In this document: one piece after another, positions 22,263-34,359 of the stretch
Layout of the letters: every line of letters begins with the position of its first letter
How positions within the stretch are numbered: position 1 is the first letter of the stretch
DNA from: Seriola aureovittata
Taxonomy: Eukaryota > Chordata > Actinopteri > Carangiformes > Carangidae
NCBI RefSeq assembly: GCF_021018895.1
Contig: NC_079386.1
Coordinates: 7,204,835-7,268,834 of the forward strand
Direction of reading: 5' to 3'
DNA: 64,000 nt
Translations under genes and position numbers: made by a program
Notes under the pieces: model-generated
What the model was told of the DNA's origin: nothing
The model's input: the letters and a program-made list of their open reading frames with translations, nothing else
Database searches by the model: none

Positions 22263-25200
22263 TTCATGCATGGCACAGACAGGCCAGGATTCACATCTTA
22301 GTGTTAATCAGTCCTTTTTGTTGTTACTTGTCCTATACAAGAAACAATCAAATATCACTTCTCCAGTTATCTGGTGTCCATTGGTTGATCCTCTGGAGCT
22401 GACCCTTTGATCTTTGGTCTGGTTCTGTGTTGTTCAGCCATGCTAACAGCATGGTCTGTTTGTGGAAGAGGGGTCCTTTGTCTCTGTTTCCTATCAATCT
22501 GATAGTTTGATGGTGGAAAGAGTCGCAAATAGTCAATTGTGAGTCCGTAACTCTGCATGTCCTTATAATGAACTTCCTTAATGGCTTGTGACTGATGCCA
22601 GGCCAGTATGTACGCTACATGTATTACAGCTACTTTAACTTATAAAATAACCACTCAAACATTTTGGGCTCCCTAATCACAAGAAGTATCCTCTGATTTA
22701 ACCCGTGCCTTAAAAAAGAGACCTCAGAAGACTTGGGATCCAGAATTGCTAATTTGAAACAGTTTCAATATTCACAAGTCCACAGTCAAACTGTCTATAA
22801 ATAGAGCCCTAGTTCTGTGGCTAAACTAAAGGTTCAAAGTAATTATTGAAGCTGGTTAAGAGCTGGCACCATTGAAAAAGCCACTGCTCTCCAAAAAAAG
22901 AAAAATCACTGCATGTCTGAAGTTTGCCAAATAAATTCCCAAGTCTATCAAGGTATCTAACAGGATAATGTCAGGGTGGCTGTCTCCTCAGTAGAAGATG
23001 GGTGATGCAGCATCTCAATGACCCTAAACATCAAAGTAAAGCTACGACAGAATGACTTCAAACAAAGAAAATCCACCTTCTCCAGTCAGAGCCCAGACCT
23101 TAATCCAACAGAGATGCTGTAAAATGACCTTGAGGGCTGTTCACACCAGACATTTTGAGACTATAGTATATAAAGAGGAGTGGACCATAATTCTTCCTGA
23201 ATATTGTGTAAAGGGAGGTTTGACCAGTTATTAAATCCAAGGGTTCACTTATTTTATCCAATGTTAAATTGGTGTGTTCAATAGACACAAAAGATTAAAA
23301 TGAAGTGTGTGCTATCAGCTCAAGCTCATTGCATTTGTCAATACATGTGGCTTAGATGATCAAATCACATTTTATAATCAAACTCCAAAGGATTCACATA
23401 TTTTTCTTGCCACTGTGTGTAGTGTGCTCACACTGGAAAAGTGGAACAATTAAGTAACCTCAAAAAAGTCAGTATTAAGTAAGTGTATTGTTGGTGCTGT
23501 TTTGTGTCACAATGCAATAAACAAAGGGAATGGAGGAAGTACCCACAGCTGGAAATATTACAATGATTGCAGATGGTGGAAAACAAAGAAAGTATAGAAA
23601 AAAGTACATCTTTGGAAAAACATTTAACTTTCTCTGTTTAGTTGAATTGACCGTGCTATTCCATATGAGTAGTTTTAAAGATGTATTGCAGCGCATTTCT
23701 ATTTATACACTAACTAACAATACTACTATAGAGTAAGAACTAGTATATAGTACATGCTGTATAAAATTAGGAGTGGTATTATGGAATTGGGACACAGCTT
23801 GGGTCTCTGAGTTAACATGCACTCGTAGTGTGTCATTAGTGGCAGAGGCCAGTTGTAGAAAGTAAAGAATTTATTTTTACCTTTTACATCGTTTTATCTT
23901 GATACAGCTTTTCTATTTAGCTAAATGACTGGATGTTTTCTGTGTTTCTACATGCTAGAAAAAAGAAAGATGAAATATTTGTGAGCTTCCATTGAACACA
24001 AATTTAATGAAGCCTGGCATTTTACCTGATACTAGGTTACAAATGAAAGCAGTTTATTGAAGCCAACCACAGAGGAGGTTTAGTGTAGAGAGAATTAGTG
24101 TGACCACTAACATCCATGTGTAACAGGTAGGAGTAACCTGCCAGTATGTGAGCTTGTCATTTTCATTTTTACAAGTGAAAGTCTTCATGCATGTCTGATG
24201 TTTTAGATATCGACAGTGCATTGAAGTCATCTTTGTAGCTCTGTTTAAAACTGGCGTACATGCACACGGTTACATCTTTGACAAAATCATCTTCAAAAGA
24301 TTCATACATTTTGTGCAACTCTTCAAAGAGACATGTACTGTATTTTTCATGGGAGCAGTTGTGAGGAGATGTAGAGTAGAAGCCACACAGTTGGGAAAGG
24401 GAAGGCAGTTTTGTTTTTTGCAAAGAGCTGCCAAGATCCCCATTAAAAACAGCACAGGTTGGAGAGAGGTTCAGTGTAAAGGAAGGTGGAGAGATGAAGA
24501 TTAGTGCCAGAGAGAAAGCACAGACATGCAAAGAAAGGTTTTGTTACCAGATACTCAGAAAGGGAAATAGATGAAGAGTCAGAGCACCCAGAAAAAGAGA
24601 GAGGCAGAATGAAATTGAGATCAATACACACCTGCAGCAGCGTGTATTTTTGTCTTTGTGCAGAGACTTAGTTTGGAATATCAATGGAGACTCAGCTGAG
24701 ATGTCAATGTGAAAAACAAAAAGGATGACAGGGGAAGCGTCGAGGAAGAGGGGTGGATAGACACAGAAAAGGGAAGACAACTGAAAAAAAGAGAAGCTGA
24801 AAGAGCCAGATGAGGGGAATTAATAATGGCATGAGAGACAGAGTGGCCCCAGAAATAGGTGGCAAAATAACAATACGAAATGGAAAACTGTGACACATGG
24901 GAGAACTGATATTGAGAGAGATTGAAAGCCAGAGAGAGGAAGTTGGACAAATGGAAAGACGGAAAAAAAATTAGTTTCCGACCGATGAGACGAGATTTGA
25001 GCAGAGGTGTGAGATAAATGAAGAAGTACAGTGGCCTGTGTCGAGGGAAAGACTAGCAAGACAACACAACAGTGACCAGAAGTGATGTGAGAAGGAAAGA
25101 GCTGTCTGGTGTTGATACAGAGAGGGAGAGTAATGTCTTTGTTTTGAAATAACACTGTTACAGGTGGCAGGTAAAGTTTAGAGGCTAGGAAAATGTTTTT

Positions 25201-26704
25201 ATATCCTCAAATCTGCCATCGCTTCTCTCTTAAACTCTCCTGTCTGTCTCTCAGATTGTCATTCTGTCTACACCACTTCTCCCCCTCTTTGATGTCAGTA
25301 TTGGTGTGTCTGCAAACACACAGATAGAGATACAGTGTACACCCATTCATGTCCTGTTTATTTTTGCTACCCTGAGGTAACAAGTGAAACTGCAAAGTGT
25401 TTACACCTTACCGTAGTGTTTTTACAAACAGTATATAACTTCTGTATTTGTATCTCTTTTCTCTACAGATTCTATAAATAAGATTAATCTTACCATCTAC
25501 CTATCTATCTATCATCTATCTAAGATGGTACCATCTTACCATCTTACCAGGGCTGCAACTACCAAGTTTCCAGAATCCATTCTCAGAATCTATTTAGCTG
25601 GACTCCAGAACCCCAAGTCATATCTTAAAATATCTTAGGCTCATGTTTGTATTTTTACTGGATAAATTACTAAAACTGCTGGCTTAACACCTCACCCGCT
25701 TGGCACAGTTCAAATACACTCAAACAGTGAAAAGTGATGTCATGAGCAACTATACCACTATAAGTGGTGTTGTATATTGCTACAAGCTCATTTCTCAGAT
25801 ACATCAGAATGTGAAAAGCTGAGGTTTTGTCCAAATCCATGTCATCTGGTAAAGCTGCATTAAAAAATAAGTGACAGTTTGGTCTGGCCCAAATGAACTG
25901 AGCTACCTCAATCAGGTATCAAGATTATAGTTGATTCATATATTAATTAAATTACTTAATGTTTCATGAATAATACAGGACATATGACGAGAGAAGAGGA
26001 ACAAGTGTAAATAATAAAAGAAATGATGACTGAATTCGATTTAGCTGCTTCAGTTTCAGGGTCCTGATACTGTGAATGCCTCCCTGTTACACTGTCATGT
26101 TTGACTGGGACTCTTGAATAGAACAGAGCCATCTATAATGTTATTAGTCAGATCTGTGACTTCCCTGCTATGACAAGGCAAAATGTCTCCTGTGAAAAAA
26201 GACTGTTGAGGAGCTTCATCCTTTCCCATTCAAAACATGACTGTTCCTGTACAATTGAGTTAAACACAAATGGGCAGCTAATGAAAGCTGACAGGGAGTC
26301 ACTGATTTAATGAAGTGAAATTCAAAGAAGAAAAATGACTCATCAGTGTAAAGTACAAAACTCTCTCAGCATACAATAGTAGTTTATTTGATTAATGTAT
26401 TAAGCCATTTAAATGAAGTGAGGCTCAATGAGATTCTCATGGATTGGCAACTGCTCTTTGTTTCCATACCCTCCCAACAAAGTGCATGCTGGGAGATATT
26501 GCAACACAATGGGAGGGTGAAAAGAAATAAGACTAGAAGGAAACATGCTGCTTGTCTCACCCCACTAACTTCACTCTTTAATTTCATCAGGCTGTGCAGT
26601 CTGTTTTTATTGCTTTGGCTGAGCATGTGTATTAATTTACATTTTCTCAGATAATCTCATGTCTCTCCTTTCCTCCCCCAATCTCTGGCTTTGTTTTATC
26701 TCAG

Positions 26705-26845
26705 GTGGAGCTGGAGAGAGGGAAGATCCTCCACATCAAGGCGCTGGCACTGGGCGACCTGAACAAGGCCGGTCAGAGAGAGGTCTTCTTCGAGCTGAAC
26801 GGACAGCTGAGATCTGTGCTCGTTAAAGACACCTTGGCCATGAAG
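26705..26845 (+). CDS. pcx: pyruvate carboxylase, exon leading into the biotin carrier domain
   Basis: Preceded by ATCTCAG and followed by the donor GTATGC. The exon is 141 nt, exactly 47 codons, phase 0 at both ends. It reads [20 protein letters not shown], then a conserved [13 protein letters not shown] and [11 protein letters not shown]. This is the end of the tetramerisation region, where the chain returns towards the mobile biotin carrier domain. All spacing matches vertebrate pyruvate carboxylase with no gap or frame change. Confidence 0.95.
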
Positions 26846-27156
26846 GTATGCAGAGGAGGGATAGTTGTCAGTGCAGGTCAATATATAGATGGCTAGAGGG
26901 ACTGAGGGGATGGAAAGGTTCTCATTTTCTATGTTAAACCTAAATCTAAAAAATCTAAAAAATCATTTGACAATCACAAGTGAATTTTACAAATCGCTGT
27001 GAGGGAAGATGGAGGCTCATCAGGGAAAAATGTTTGAATGGGTGGTTGAACAACTATATTGATGGGTCATTGTGTGGATGAGTGAATAAATGGGAGGCAT
27101 GTATGGATGATCATCTGGACAGATGGATGCATGAAATCTCTTTTCCCTCCACCCAG
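26846..27156 (+). other. pcx intron, 311 bp
   Basis: A short phase-0 intron from GTATGC to CACCCAG. It contains loose GGATG/GATGG repeats near 27060-27130 and nothing else recognised. Confidence 0.85.
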
Positions 27157-27258
27157 GAAATGAAGTTCCATCCCAAGGCTCAGAAGTCCATCAAGGGTCA
27201 GGTGGGAGCACCCATGCCTGGAAAAGTCCTGGAGGTCAAAGTGGAAGTCGGGTCCAAG
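27157..27258 (+). CDS. pcx: pyruvate carboxylase, biotin carrier domain exon 1
   Basis: Exactly 34 codons, phase 0 on both sides, between CCCAG and the donor GTCAGT. It reads EMKFHPKAQKSIKGQVGAPM, then PGKVLEVKVEVGSK. The GAPMPGKV turn starts the flattened beta-barrel of the biotin carboxyl carrier domain. The exon joins directly to VEKGQPL in the last exon. Confidence 0.94.
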
Positions 27259-27860
27259 GTCAGTTTATTGTCAACTCCTTCTTTACCCTCAACATTTCAG
27301 ATTTGATTACCTTTGCTTAAAGGGTCAGTTCGCTTAAAAAAAACAAACAAATTGACACTTAATTCTAGTAGTAGCTAGCCCTGCAGATAGTTTTAGTTTT
27401 ATCTAATTATCTAGTTCCTGATTGAAATCATTTTTTACTGTATTTTAAAGGTTCTTGTATCTAGCATTTGGAAAGATTGGCTTCCTTTGCTAAATTAACT
27501 AAAAGGGTTTTTAATTATTGATGTGTTTATTCCTGAAAATAAAGTATCAAGAAAAATGTCATTTGTCAGCCTTACCAAAACAATTTTTCAGACGCCCCCC
27601 AGCCCTGTCCACTTGAGATTTCTGCCTCTACACCAGTGCAGTGAAAGTGTGCTGCTGGGTATTGTTTCAAAACGTTTCAGTGCTGATAAAAATGCTACTT
27701 TTCTGATTCTTTGCTTTGAGGAATATAAATAAAATCTTCTTGTGGTTAAACTCTTTGACTGTACTTTTCTTGTTAACCCTCAGCTACAGCGCTTGTTCAG
27801 TGGTCTGTACATTTGACTCGTGTTTTTAATGCTCTGTGAATTATCTTTATTATCATGAAG
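27259..27860 (+). other. pcx last intron, 602 bp
   Basis: A phase-0 intron from GTCAGT to an acceptor ending ATGAAG, which has a weaker pyrimidine tract than the others. AT-rich, with no embedded repeat recognised. Confidence 0.8.
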
Positions 27861-28010
27861 GTGGAGAAGGGTCAGCCGCTGTGTGTCCTCTCTGCCATGA
27901 AGATGGAGACCGTGGTCAACTCCCCGTTGGCCGGGACCATTAAGGCTGTCCATGTCACGGCCGACGCCTCCCTGGAGGGAGATGACCTGATACTGGAAAT
28001 CGAGGAGTAG
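27861..28010 (+). CDS. pcx: pyruvate carboxylase, last coding exon with the biotinylation site
   Basis: The exon encodes 49 residues and the stop TAG at 28008-28010. It contains [11 protein letters not shown]. The lysine of A-M-K-M (residue 14 of the exon, 35 residues before the C-terminus) is the one to which holocarboxylase synthetase attaches biotin, and its distance from the end matches vertebrate pyruvate carboxylase. The protein finishes with [11 protein letters not shown]. The five exons in the window join to 213 codons, so about the first four fifths of the protein lies left of the window. Confidence 0.96.
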   Translation: MEKGQPLCVLSAMKMETVVNSPLAGTIKAVHVTADASLEGDDLILEIEE

Positions 28011-28590
28011 AGTGAGAGGGCAGAAGGAGGGAGGGGGAAGTTAGACAATCTGATTTAGGAAATTGTGAAAGGTGAAGGAACATGATTTTTTTTTTTTTTT
28101 TTTTTAAAGAGGAGGATAAGGAATAACAGGAATCCTTTAAAGACATAGATCTCTTCTGTGGTAGTACTGTAGGATATTTTGGCCCCAATTTGTACATAGT
28201 CTGTTCAGTTACACTGGGGACACAAAATGAAGCATAACATATATACAGACCTGATGGGTGCAAAGAGCAGATGATATGACAATCCTAATGGAAATTCCTT
28301 ACTGAATTGTACCACTACTCAGTCTGCATGTAATTCCCTAGATGTGGTGATTAGATCAAACAACAGTACATCTTCTAATGTCCTGTCAACTTGTGGAAAA
28401 AAAACATTTTAGAATAACATCCAGTATATTTGAATTGTTATGCATTCCACTTAAATGCTAGTCTTAAATGTGATATTCTATAATGAGCTAACCATGTGTA
28501 ACACTAACAGGGCCATAACATCTACTTTCCACAATTTCCATTTCTAAGCTGTTGATGTTGCCTAATATATTAAAGCTGAGTGGGTGAAAC
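28011..28590 (+). other. pcx 3' untranslated region (predicted)
   Basis: Runs from the stop codon to about 15 bases after the first good polyadenylation signal. It contains a run of 20 T at 28086-28105. The end is inferred, and later AATAAA motifs (for example near 30951) could serve a longer transcript. Confidence 0.6.
28569..28574 (+). terminator. predicted pcx polyadenylation signal ATTAAA
   Basis: ATTAAA is followed within 20-40 bases by a T/GT-rich stretch (ATTTTGTCTTTGTAATC), as expected for a cleavage site with a downstream element. It lies about 560 bp after the stop codon. Confidence 0.55.
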
Positions 28591-31500
28591 GATTTTGTCT
28601 TTGTAATCAGCGGGGTTCAGAGGGAGGACAGACTTGAGGATGTATTACCAAATCATTTTTTCATATGGGAACATAATTTTCGTTTTTAGCATGTTTGCCT
28701 TTGCAACACATTATCAGTCTCTTACATGAGTCACTGTGCATTCTGGGAATGTGTAATCACTGGTTGCAATTAGACTCACTTTTATTTTTGTATGTAAAAA
28801 ATTTAAACAAACTGATCTTTGTAAAAGAAAAAGTACAGGGGGTATATTTAAAAAAAACAAACAATGTTTTGACTAACCTGTTTTATTTGATAAAAATATT
28901 TTCACAATAAGAGCACCACAAAACAAGTGGCACCATTTTAGGTTGACATGGACACAGATAAATATGCCAGAAATATTGCACCAAAGTGAAAAATTTATTC
29001 TGTTACTGTATCAGTAATAGTAGACGGTTTTATTTTTTAAAGATCCGTGCTGCTGTTGAACATGTTTCCCCACTCGTACCTGTCTTAAAATCCCCAAGCA
29101 GAGGCAAGTTGTCGTAACATTGTTAATATGAAGCTGTGGGCCGCATTGGAATCACCCAAACAGGATTAGAGATGTGATTTTGACGTACCCTGGTGTAAAT
29201 GTGACTTTCACGATCCTAAGACAGCAGTAGGGTGCCCCAACCTAACCAGCTGAGCTCTATCTGCTGTATCAATTGAGACGTATTAAGTCACAGAGTCTTA
29301 AGGTGGCTTTTAAGCCCTTTTTAAGTGTCTGGTTTAATAGTGCGATGTTGGAAAAGTTGTCTGGGCAGCAGTTTCACCCTGTCTTTTCAGAACCAGGCAG
29401 AGATTATGGTGAATGGTCTTCTGTCTGCATGGGGATTTTAATGCTAGGTGTAAATGGGATTACATGGTGGTGTAATGGAGGCGTGTGGTGTTATTTTCTG
29501 AGGCTCTGCTGATTAATTTATGAATTAATTCTGTCAAATGATGTGAAATTAGCCGGACTAATAAGAGACTCTGGAGACTCCCAGTAGCAGCACTCAGCTT
29601 TATATTTCTAATGCGTGTGAGTGTGTTTGCATAAATGAGTCTAAATGTCTGTGTGTATTGGTTCAAACCAATTTTAAGACAAAGTCAACCAGTCCCCGTA
29701 ATGTTGCACCTTCATGCTAACACTGCACGTTGGTGTGGCTACGTCTCCATAGTAACACTATCCAAAACATTTAATAGCAATGCAGCAGTGGCTCTACTCA
29801 GCTGTCAGATGATGGTGTTAAATACTGAAATTAGACTTTGTTCTAACTCCACTAATGTCAGCTGCAGGCCTCTTAACTGTCCGAGGGTCTTACATCTGAA
29901 AGTGATCTATGCCGAACTGAATGTGCACCTACCCTGACTAGTGAAAGTAGACAGTGATCACATATCAAATACAGTATAAAAGGAATTGTCACTATCTCTT
30001 TGTAATACAGTGGAGCGGGGTGTGTTTGGGACAGCGAGCCAGAAAAGACAACAGCTTACTCTCCAAAGCCTCTGTGCACCTTGGACAGAGCACATCGATT
30101 GAAAGCACACAAAATTGAACTTGAATCACTTTGTATTCGACTGGATTGTTTCCAGAATTTTTGCACCATTACCTCTGAGAATGAGTCCCCTTTTGAACTA
30201 TGCCTCAATACTGAGCAGCGCTGCCATACTTAATTAGAACACTGATACGTCTCCTCACTCTCCCAACCCACCGCAATGCTTCACTGTACCTCCTGGCTGT
30301 ATCAATCTGTAAGAGACGGAGATAAAGTGGTGGGAATGTATGGATGAGTGTTTTTGACAAGCTGTTGCACAAGAATATAATGGTCCCTCATCCTCTCCTT
30401 TTTAGCTCTTTTCACTCTGCTTTTCCTCTCCTTTCCCACCACAGTGTAAATTTGCACATGTAAAATGTTGGCCTCAACTCATGCAATTATGTAAACTGTA
30501 TCGCTGTGTTTCTCTGTCTTAGCCAGCAATTGCAATATACTACTGTTCAATGTCTGGGGAAAAAGAATGAATCAGAAAAAGTACACACAGCTGGAAAATG
30601 TTATTTGTTTCAGACAGGGGGATATAAAGTTGACCTATTCTTGAGCTCATGCGATCTTGAGGTGAACTGTCGCAGAGCATGAAAATAGGGTCTGTGACAT
30701 TTCTATTGCTTTCATTTGTTTTTATGAAACCAACCAAACTGTTTATTTACTCTTTCAGTTTAGCAGGCGTGACCGCCTGCAGATTCAAAATGTCTGTGGA
30801 ATTTTTTGTCATTTCTACATAATCCTAGTTTGAAATCGACATTTACTTGTTGAGGGTCTTAGTATGTTCCTCAGAGCGACTATGAGCTGGAGCCCACAAA
30901 AAGGGAAAAAAATAAAAGCGATAATTGTTTTTGTTCTATCTGTACTTACAAATAAAGTTAACTGTAACTGAACTTCTTGTGTTGGTGTGTAATGCATATT
31001 TTCACAGCAGGCATGAAGACTCAGGTAAAGGCCAGTGTTGGATGATGTTTTTTAAGAACAAATATTGTCACCACAAATCAGCCGAAAATGTATATTTTAT
31101 CTGAAAGCTTAAGTCCCACATCACATATCAAGATTTCGAATCATCGCTCTTTCAGAATAATGTGTCCAACTAGTAATTAGATTTCAAGAATACATTTTCA
31201 AGTTGAAAAGACTTCTCTCGCAAGCCAAAATCCTTCTGATCAATGCAAGTAATTTAGCCTGTGCAATTTTCTCACATTTATTACCATAATGTGACAGGGA
31301 TATAGTGGATTGTTGGAGCCACACTGTCTTTGGGTTATTTTACACAAGCATGCTCATTCTGCTCTCTCAGCCCACACTCCCTGCTCATCAGAATTCACTT
31401 CTCTGATTGGTGCTTTCCAAACAAGTTAATTCCTGGATGTGGATCTACACTGACGCCCTGCTGTCTCTTAAACAGGTTCTATAGATCTGATTGAGGACTG

Positions 31501-33103
31501 ATTAACCACAGTAAATCAATCAAGTATATTGATCAGCTGCCACCTCCACTGTTAGGTGTGTGATTGCTGAGGAGATTGATTAAGCTTGCATATGGACTGG
31601 GGGAAGCTTGAGTATCGCTGATATTAATGCACCACAACGCCATGCATGACTGGCTTGTCACCACTTTGTAAACTGGGTTAACTGGAAGTGTTGCTATGGC
31701 TCCAGGATGAAAGGGTAGCCTGATACTTAATTGTCTCCAGATTAAATCACAGGGGCAATCTTGTAACACGATGGATGTTATGACCCACTTGTCAACTGAC
31801 TTGAGTGACAGCTTTGATTAATAGCATATGTGAATAGAGGACTGGAAGAAAACAGTCCGCCTGTGATGACCCCGATTGGTTCGCTGATATCACCAGAAAC
31901 GAAGTATTCGGACATCTGTGACTAAATTCATCATTTTGATAAAGCAGAATATATTTTGTCCAAGTGCAGAGAAAAACTTTGATGAGAACTATTTCACAAA
32001 TCACCCACCTGAAGTTTTCTTCAGTTTATGTCCTTTTAATCAGAATACTGAAAGTCAATCTATTCCCATGAAGACAACAAACATTCCCTGCTCTGACAAT
32101 CTAATTCCACAATCAAACATCTATATAAAATAATCTTTAATTCAAGCACACATGTACCAACGGGTTCCTGTGGCTTTAACATGCTATCACACTGTGTGCG
32201 ACATGCAGACTATCGATGGTTAGGCATTAGACACATTTACAACAACAACAAAAGAGTCCTAAATTCTCACTTAATGAGGTCTCTGGTGGTATCCTTGTGG
32301 TCAAAGCAATAATTTGTGTTTCAATTGAATATTTATGCAGTGATAATGATCGCATTAATGGGAGGCCTACTAATCTACAATAACAGATTAGTCTGTTCCC
32401 ATGGCAATGGTGATACAAAGTCATTGAGAGGAAATTGGATCGTTATGAATATTTAATTCCATTTTTTATGTGTGGGACAAAACTTCAAAGTAAGTGACAC
32501 TTCCCAAATTCTTTAAGTAACAGAGACTTCCAAAATGAGGCTAAACTCTCTTAAAGCTGTATTCCCTGTTTGGTCCACTGTGGGCATCAGTAATCACACT
32601 GTGTTGAAGAAAATTGGGAGTTTAGCAGCGTAATGATGGAGCCTACTTTTGTTAAAGGCACCCTGTGGAGTTTTCATTTTAAACCAACTGTTTTGTTTAA
32701 TTCAACATTTTTCACAAATTGTGAATCCTTAAACAGGTTGAATACATTCAAAATCTTACAATGACGACAGCAACTAACAATTATTTCTATTTTTTATTAA
32801 CCTGTTGATATATTGATTAAGTATAAAAATGTTTGTAATGACAAAAACTGTCTATCGCCATGAAATGTGTTTTGAACTGCTCAACCAATAGTCTAGAACC
32901 CAAAGGTATCAATCAATTATCATTGATCATTTGTTCCATAAAATGAAAAATGTCCATGCAAAATTCCTTTAGCCCAAGTTCATGTTAACAGAGCACTCAT
33001 TGTATATTTAATTGACTGTCACAGGAGCAAAAGAGAAGCTGTGAATCGCAATGAGAATATCTGGCTTTAGAGATTATTTAAATGCAAGCAAAATAATAAT
33101 AAT
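28591..33103. other. region between pcx and the satellite, no gene seen
   Basis: This AT-rich sequence has only short open frames, none with a recognisable domain or convincing splice context. A (AAT)n run at about 33091-33106 leads straight into the satellite. Confidence 0.6.
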
Positions 33104-34359
33104 AATACTATGCTAAGGCATTGACAACAGAGTATAGTAAGTCATGAAAATGCCAAAAAACTTCATAGTATAGTATGGCATAAAAAGTCATAAAAACATA
33201 ATACTATGCTGAGGCATTGACGACAGAGTATAATAAGTCATAAAAATACCAAAAAACGTCATAGTATAGAATGGCATAAAAATGCCAAAAAACGTCATAG
33301 TATAGTATGGCACAAAAATCGCAAAAAAACAACATAGTATATTAAGGCATAAAAGGTCATAACAACGTCATAGTATGGCAAGGAATCAAACAACATAGTA
33401 TAATAAGTCATAGAATGGTATGGCATGAAAATGCCAAAAAACGTCATAGTATAGTATGGCAAAAAAAACAACGTAGTATATTAAGGCATAAAAATTTGTA
33501 ACAATGTCAGAGTATGGCAAGGAATCAAACAACATAGTATAATAAGTCATAAAAACGTCATAGTATAGTATGGCAAAAAATGTTGAAAACCGTCATAGTA
33601 TAGTATGGCATAAAAAGTCATAAAAACATAATACTATGCTAAAGCATTGACAACAGAGTATAGTAAGTCATAAAAATTCCAAAAAACGTCATAGTATAGT
33701 AAGTCATAAAAATGCCAAAAAATGGCAGAAAAACAACGTAGTATAGTATGGCATAAAAGGTCATAACAACGTCATAGTATGGAGAGGAATCAAACAACAT
33801 AGTATAATAAGTAATAAAAATGACAAAAAACGTCATAATATAGTAAGTAATAAAAATGCCAAAAAACGTCATAGAATAGTATGGCATGAAAATGCCAAAA
33901 AACGTCATAGTATAGTAAGTAATAAAAATGCCAAAAAACGTCATAGTATAGTATGGCAAAAAATGGCAAAAAAAACAACGTAGTATATTAAGGCATAAAA
34001 GGTCATAACAATGTCATAGTATGGCAAGGAATCAAACTACATAGTATAATAATTCATAAAAATGCCAAAAAACGTCATAGTATAGTATGGCAAAAAATGG
34101 CAAAAAAAACAACGTAGTATATTAAGGCATAAAAGGTCATAACAACGTCATAGTATGGTAAGGAATCAAACAACATAGTATAATAAGTCATAAAAATGAC
34201 AAAAAACGTCATAGTATAGTATGGCATAAAAAGTCATAAAAACATAATACTATGCTAAAGCATTGACAACAGAGTATAGTAAATCATAAAAATGCCAAAA
34301 AATGGCAGAAAAACAACGTAGTATATTATGGCATAAAAGGTCATAACAACGTCATAGTA

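Larger units (their letters stand above)
20364..22679 (-). mobile_element. LTR-like insertion inside the Tc1 element
   Basis: Both ends break Tc1 homology sharply. The inserted segment begins TGAAATGGGGCACC and ends CCTAATCA, so it has TG...CA termini. On the minus strand, an AATAAA (complement of 20523-20528) lies about 160 bp from one end, as in the R-U5 part of an LTR, and 20700-21050 is unusually GC-rich. I found no target duplication and no protein-coding frame. A solo LTR is the best guess, but 2.3 kb would be long for one. Confidence 0.35.
20069..23417 (+). mobile_element. IR/DR-type Tc1-like transposon, decayed and split
   Basis: The left terminus CAGTGGCAAGAAAAAGTAAG (20069) is mirrored at 23393-23417 (TTCACATATTTTTCTTGCCA, then CTGTG). 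A second inner direct repeat is present at both ends: GGAAAAAGTATGTGAACCTC near 20219 and GGGTTCACTTATTTTATCC near 23241. This is the double-repeat arrangement of IR/DR Tc1 elements. Transposase remnants lie at 22681-23130 on the + strand, including SQSPDLNPTEML near 23085, with stops and internal deletions. About 2.3 kb of unrelated sequence (20364-22679) interrupts the element, which was inactive before or because of that insertion. Confidence 0.75.
12241..26704 (+). other. pcx intron, 14.5 kb, repeat-rich
   Basis: The intron runs from donor GTACAC to acceptor CTCAG. Recognised contents are listed separately: Tc1-like remnants, two LINE fragments, a MITE, a split Tc1 element and a dispersed direct repeat. 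The remaining parts (12241-13170, 13330-14050, 15110-17025, 18480-19850 and 23420-26704) show no gene I can support. The block at 24160-25160 is purine-rich on the + strand, which keeps several minus-strand frames open without any recognisable domain. A short imperfect CTAT run lies near 25497-25521. Confidence 0.8.

Noticed and set aside
24169..25155. Cluster of overlapping minus-strand open frames
   Set aside because: The + strand is purine-rich here, which removes stops on the other strand. The predicted peptides are Ser/Leu/Phe-rich with no domain, and no splice structure is evident.
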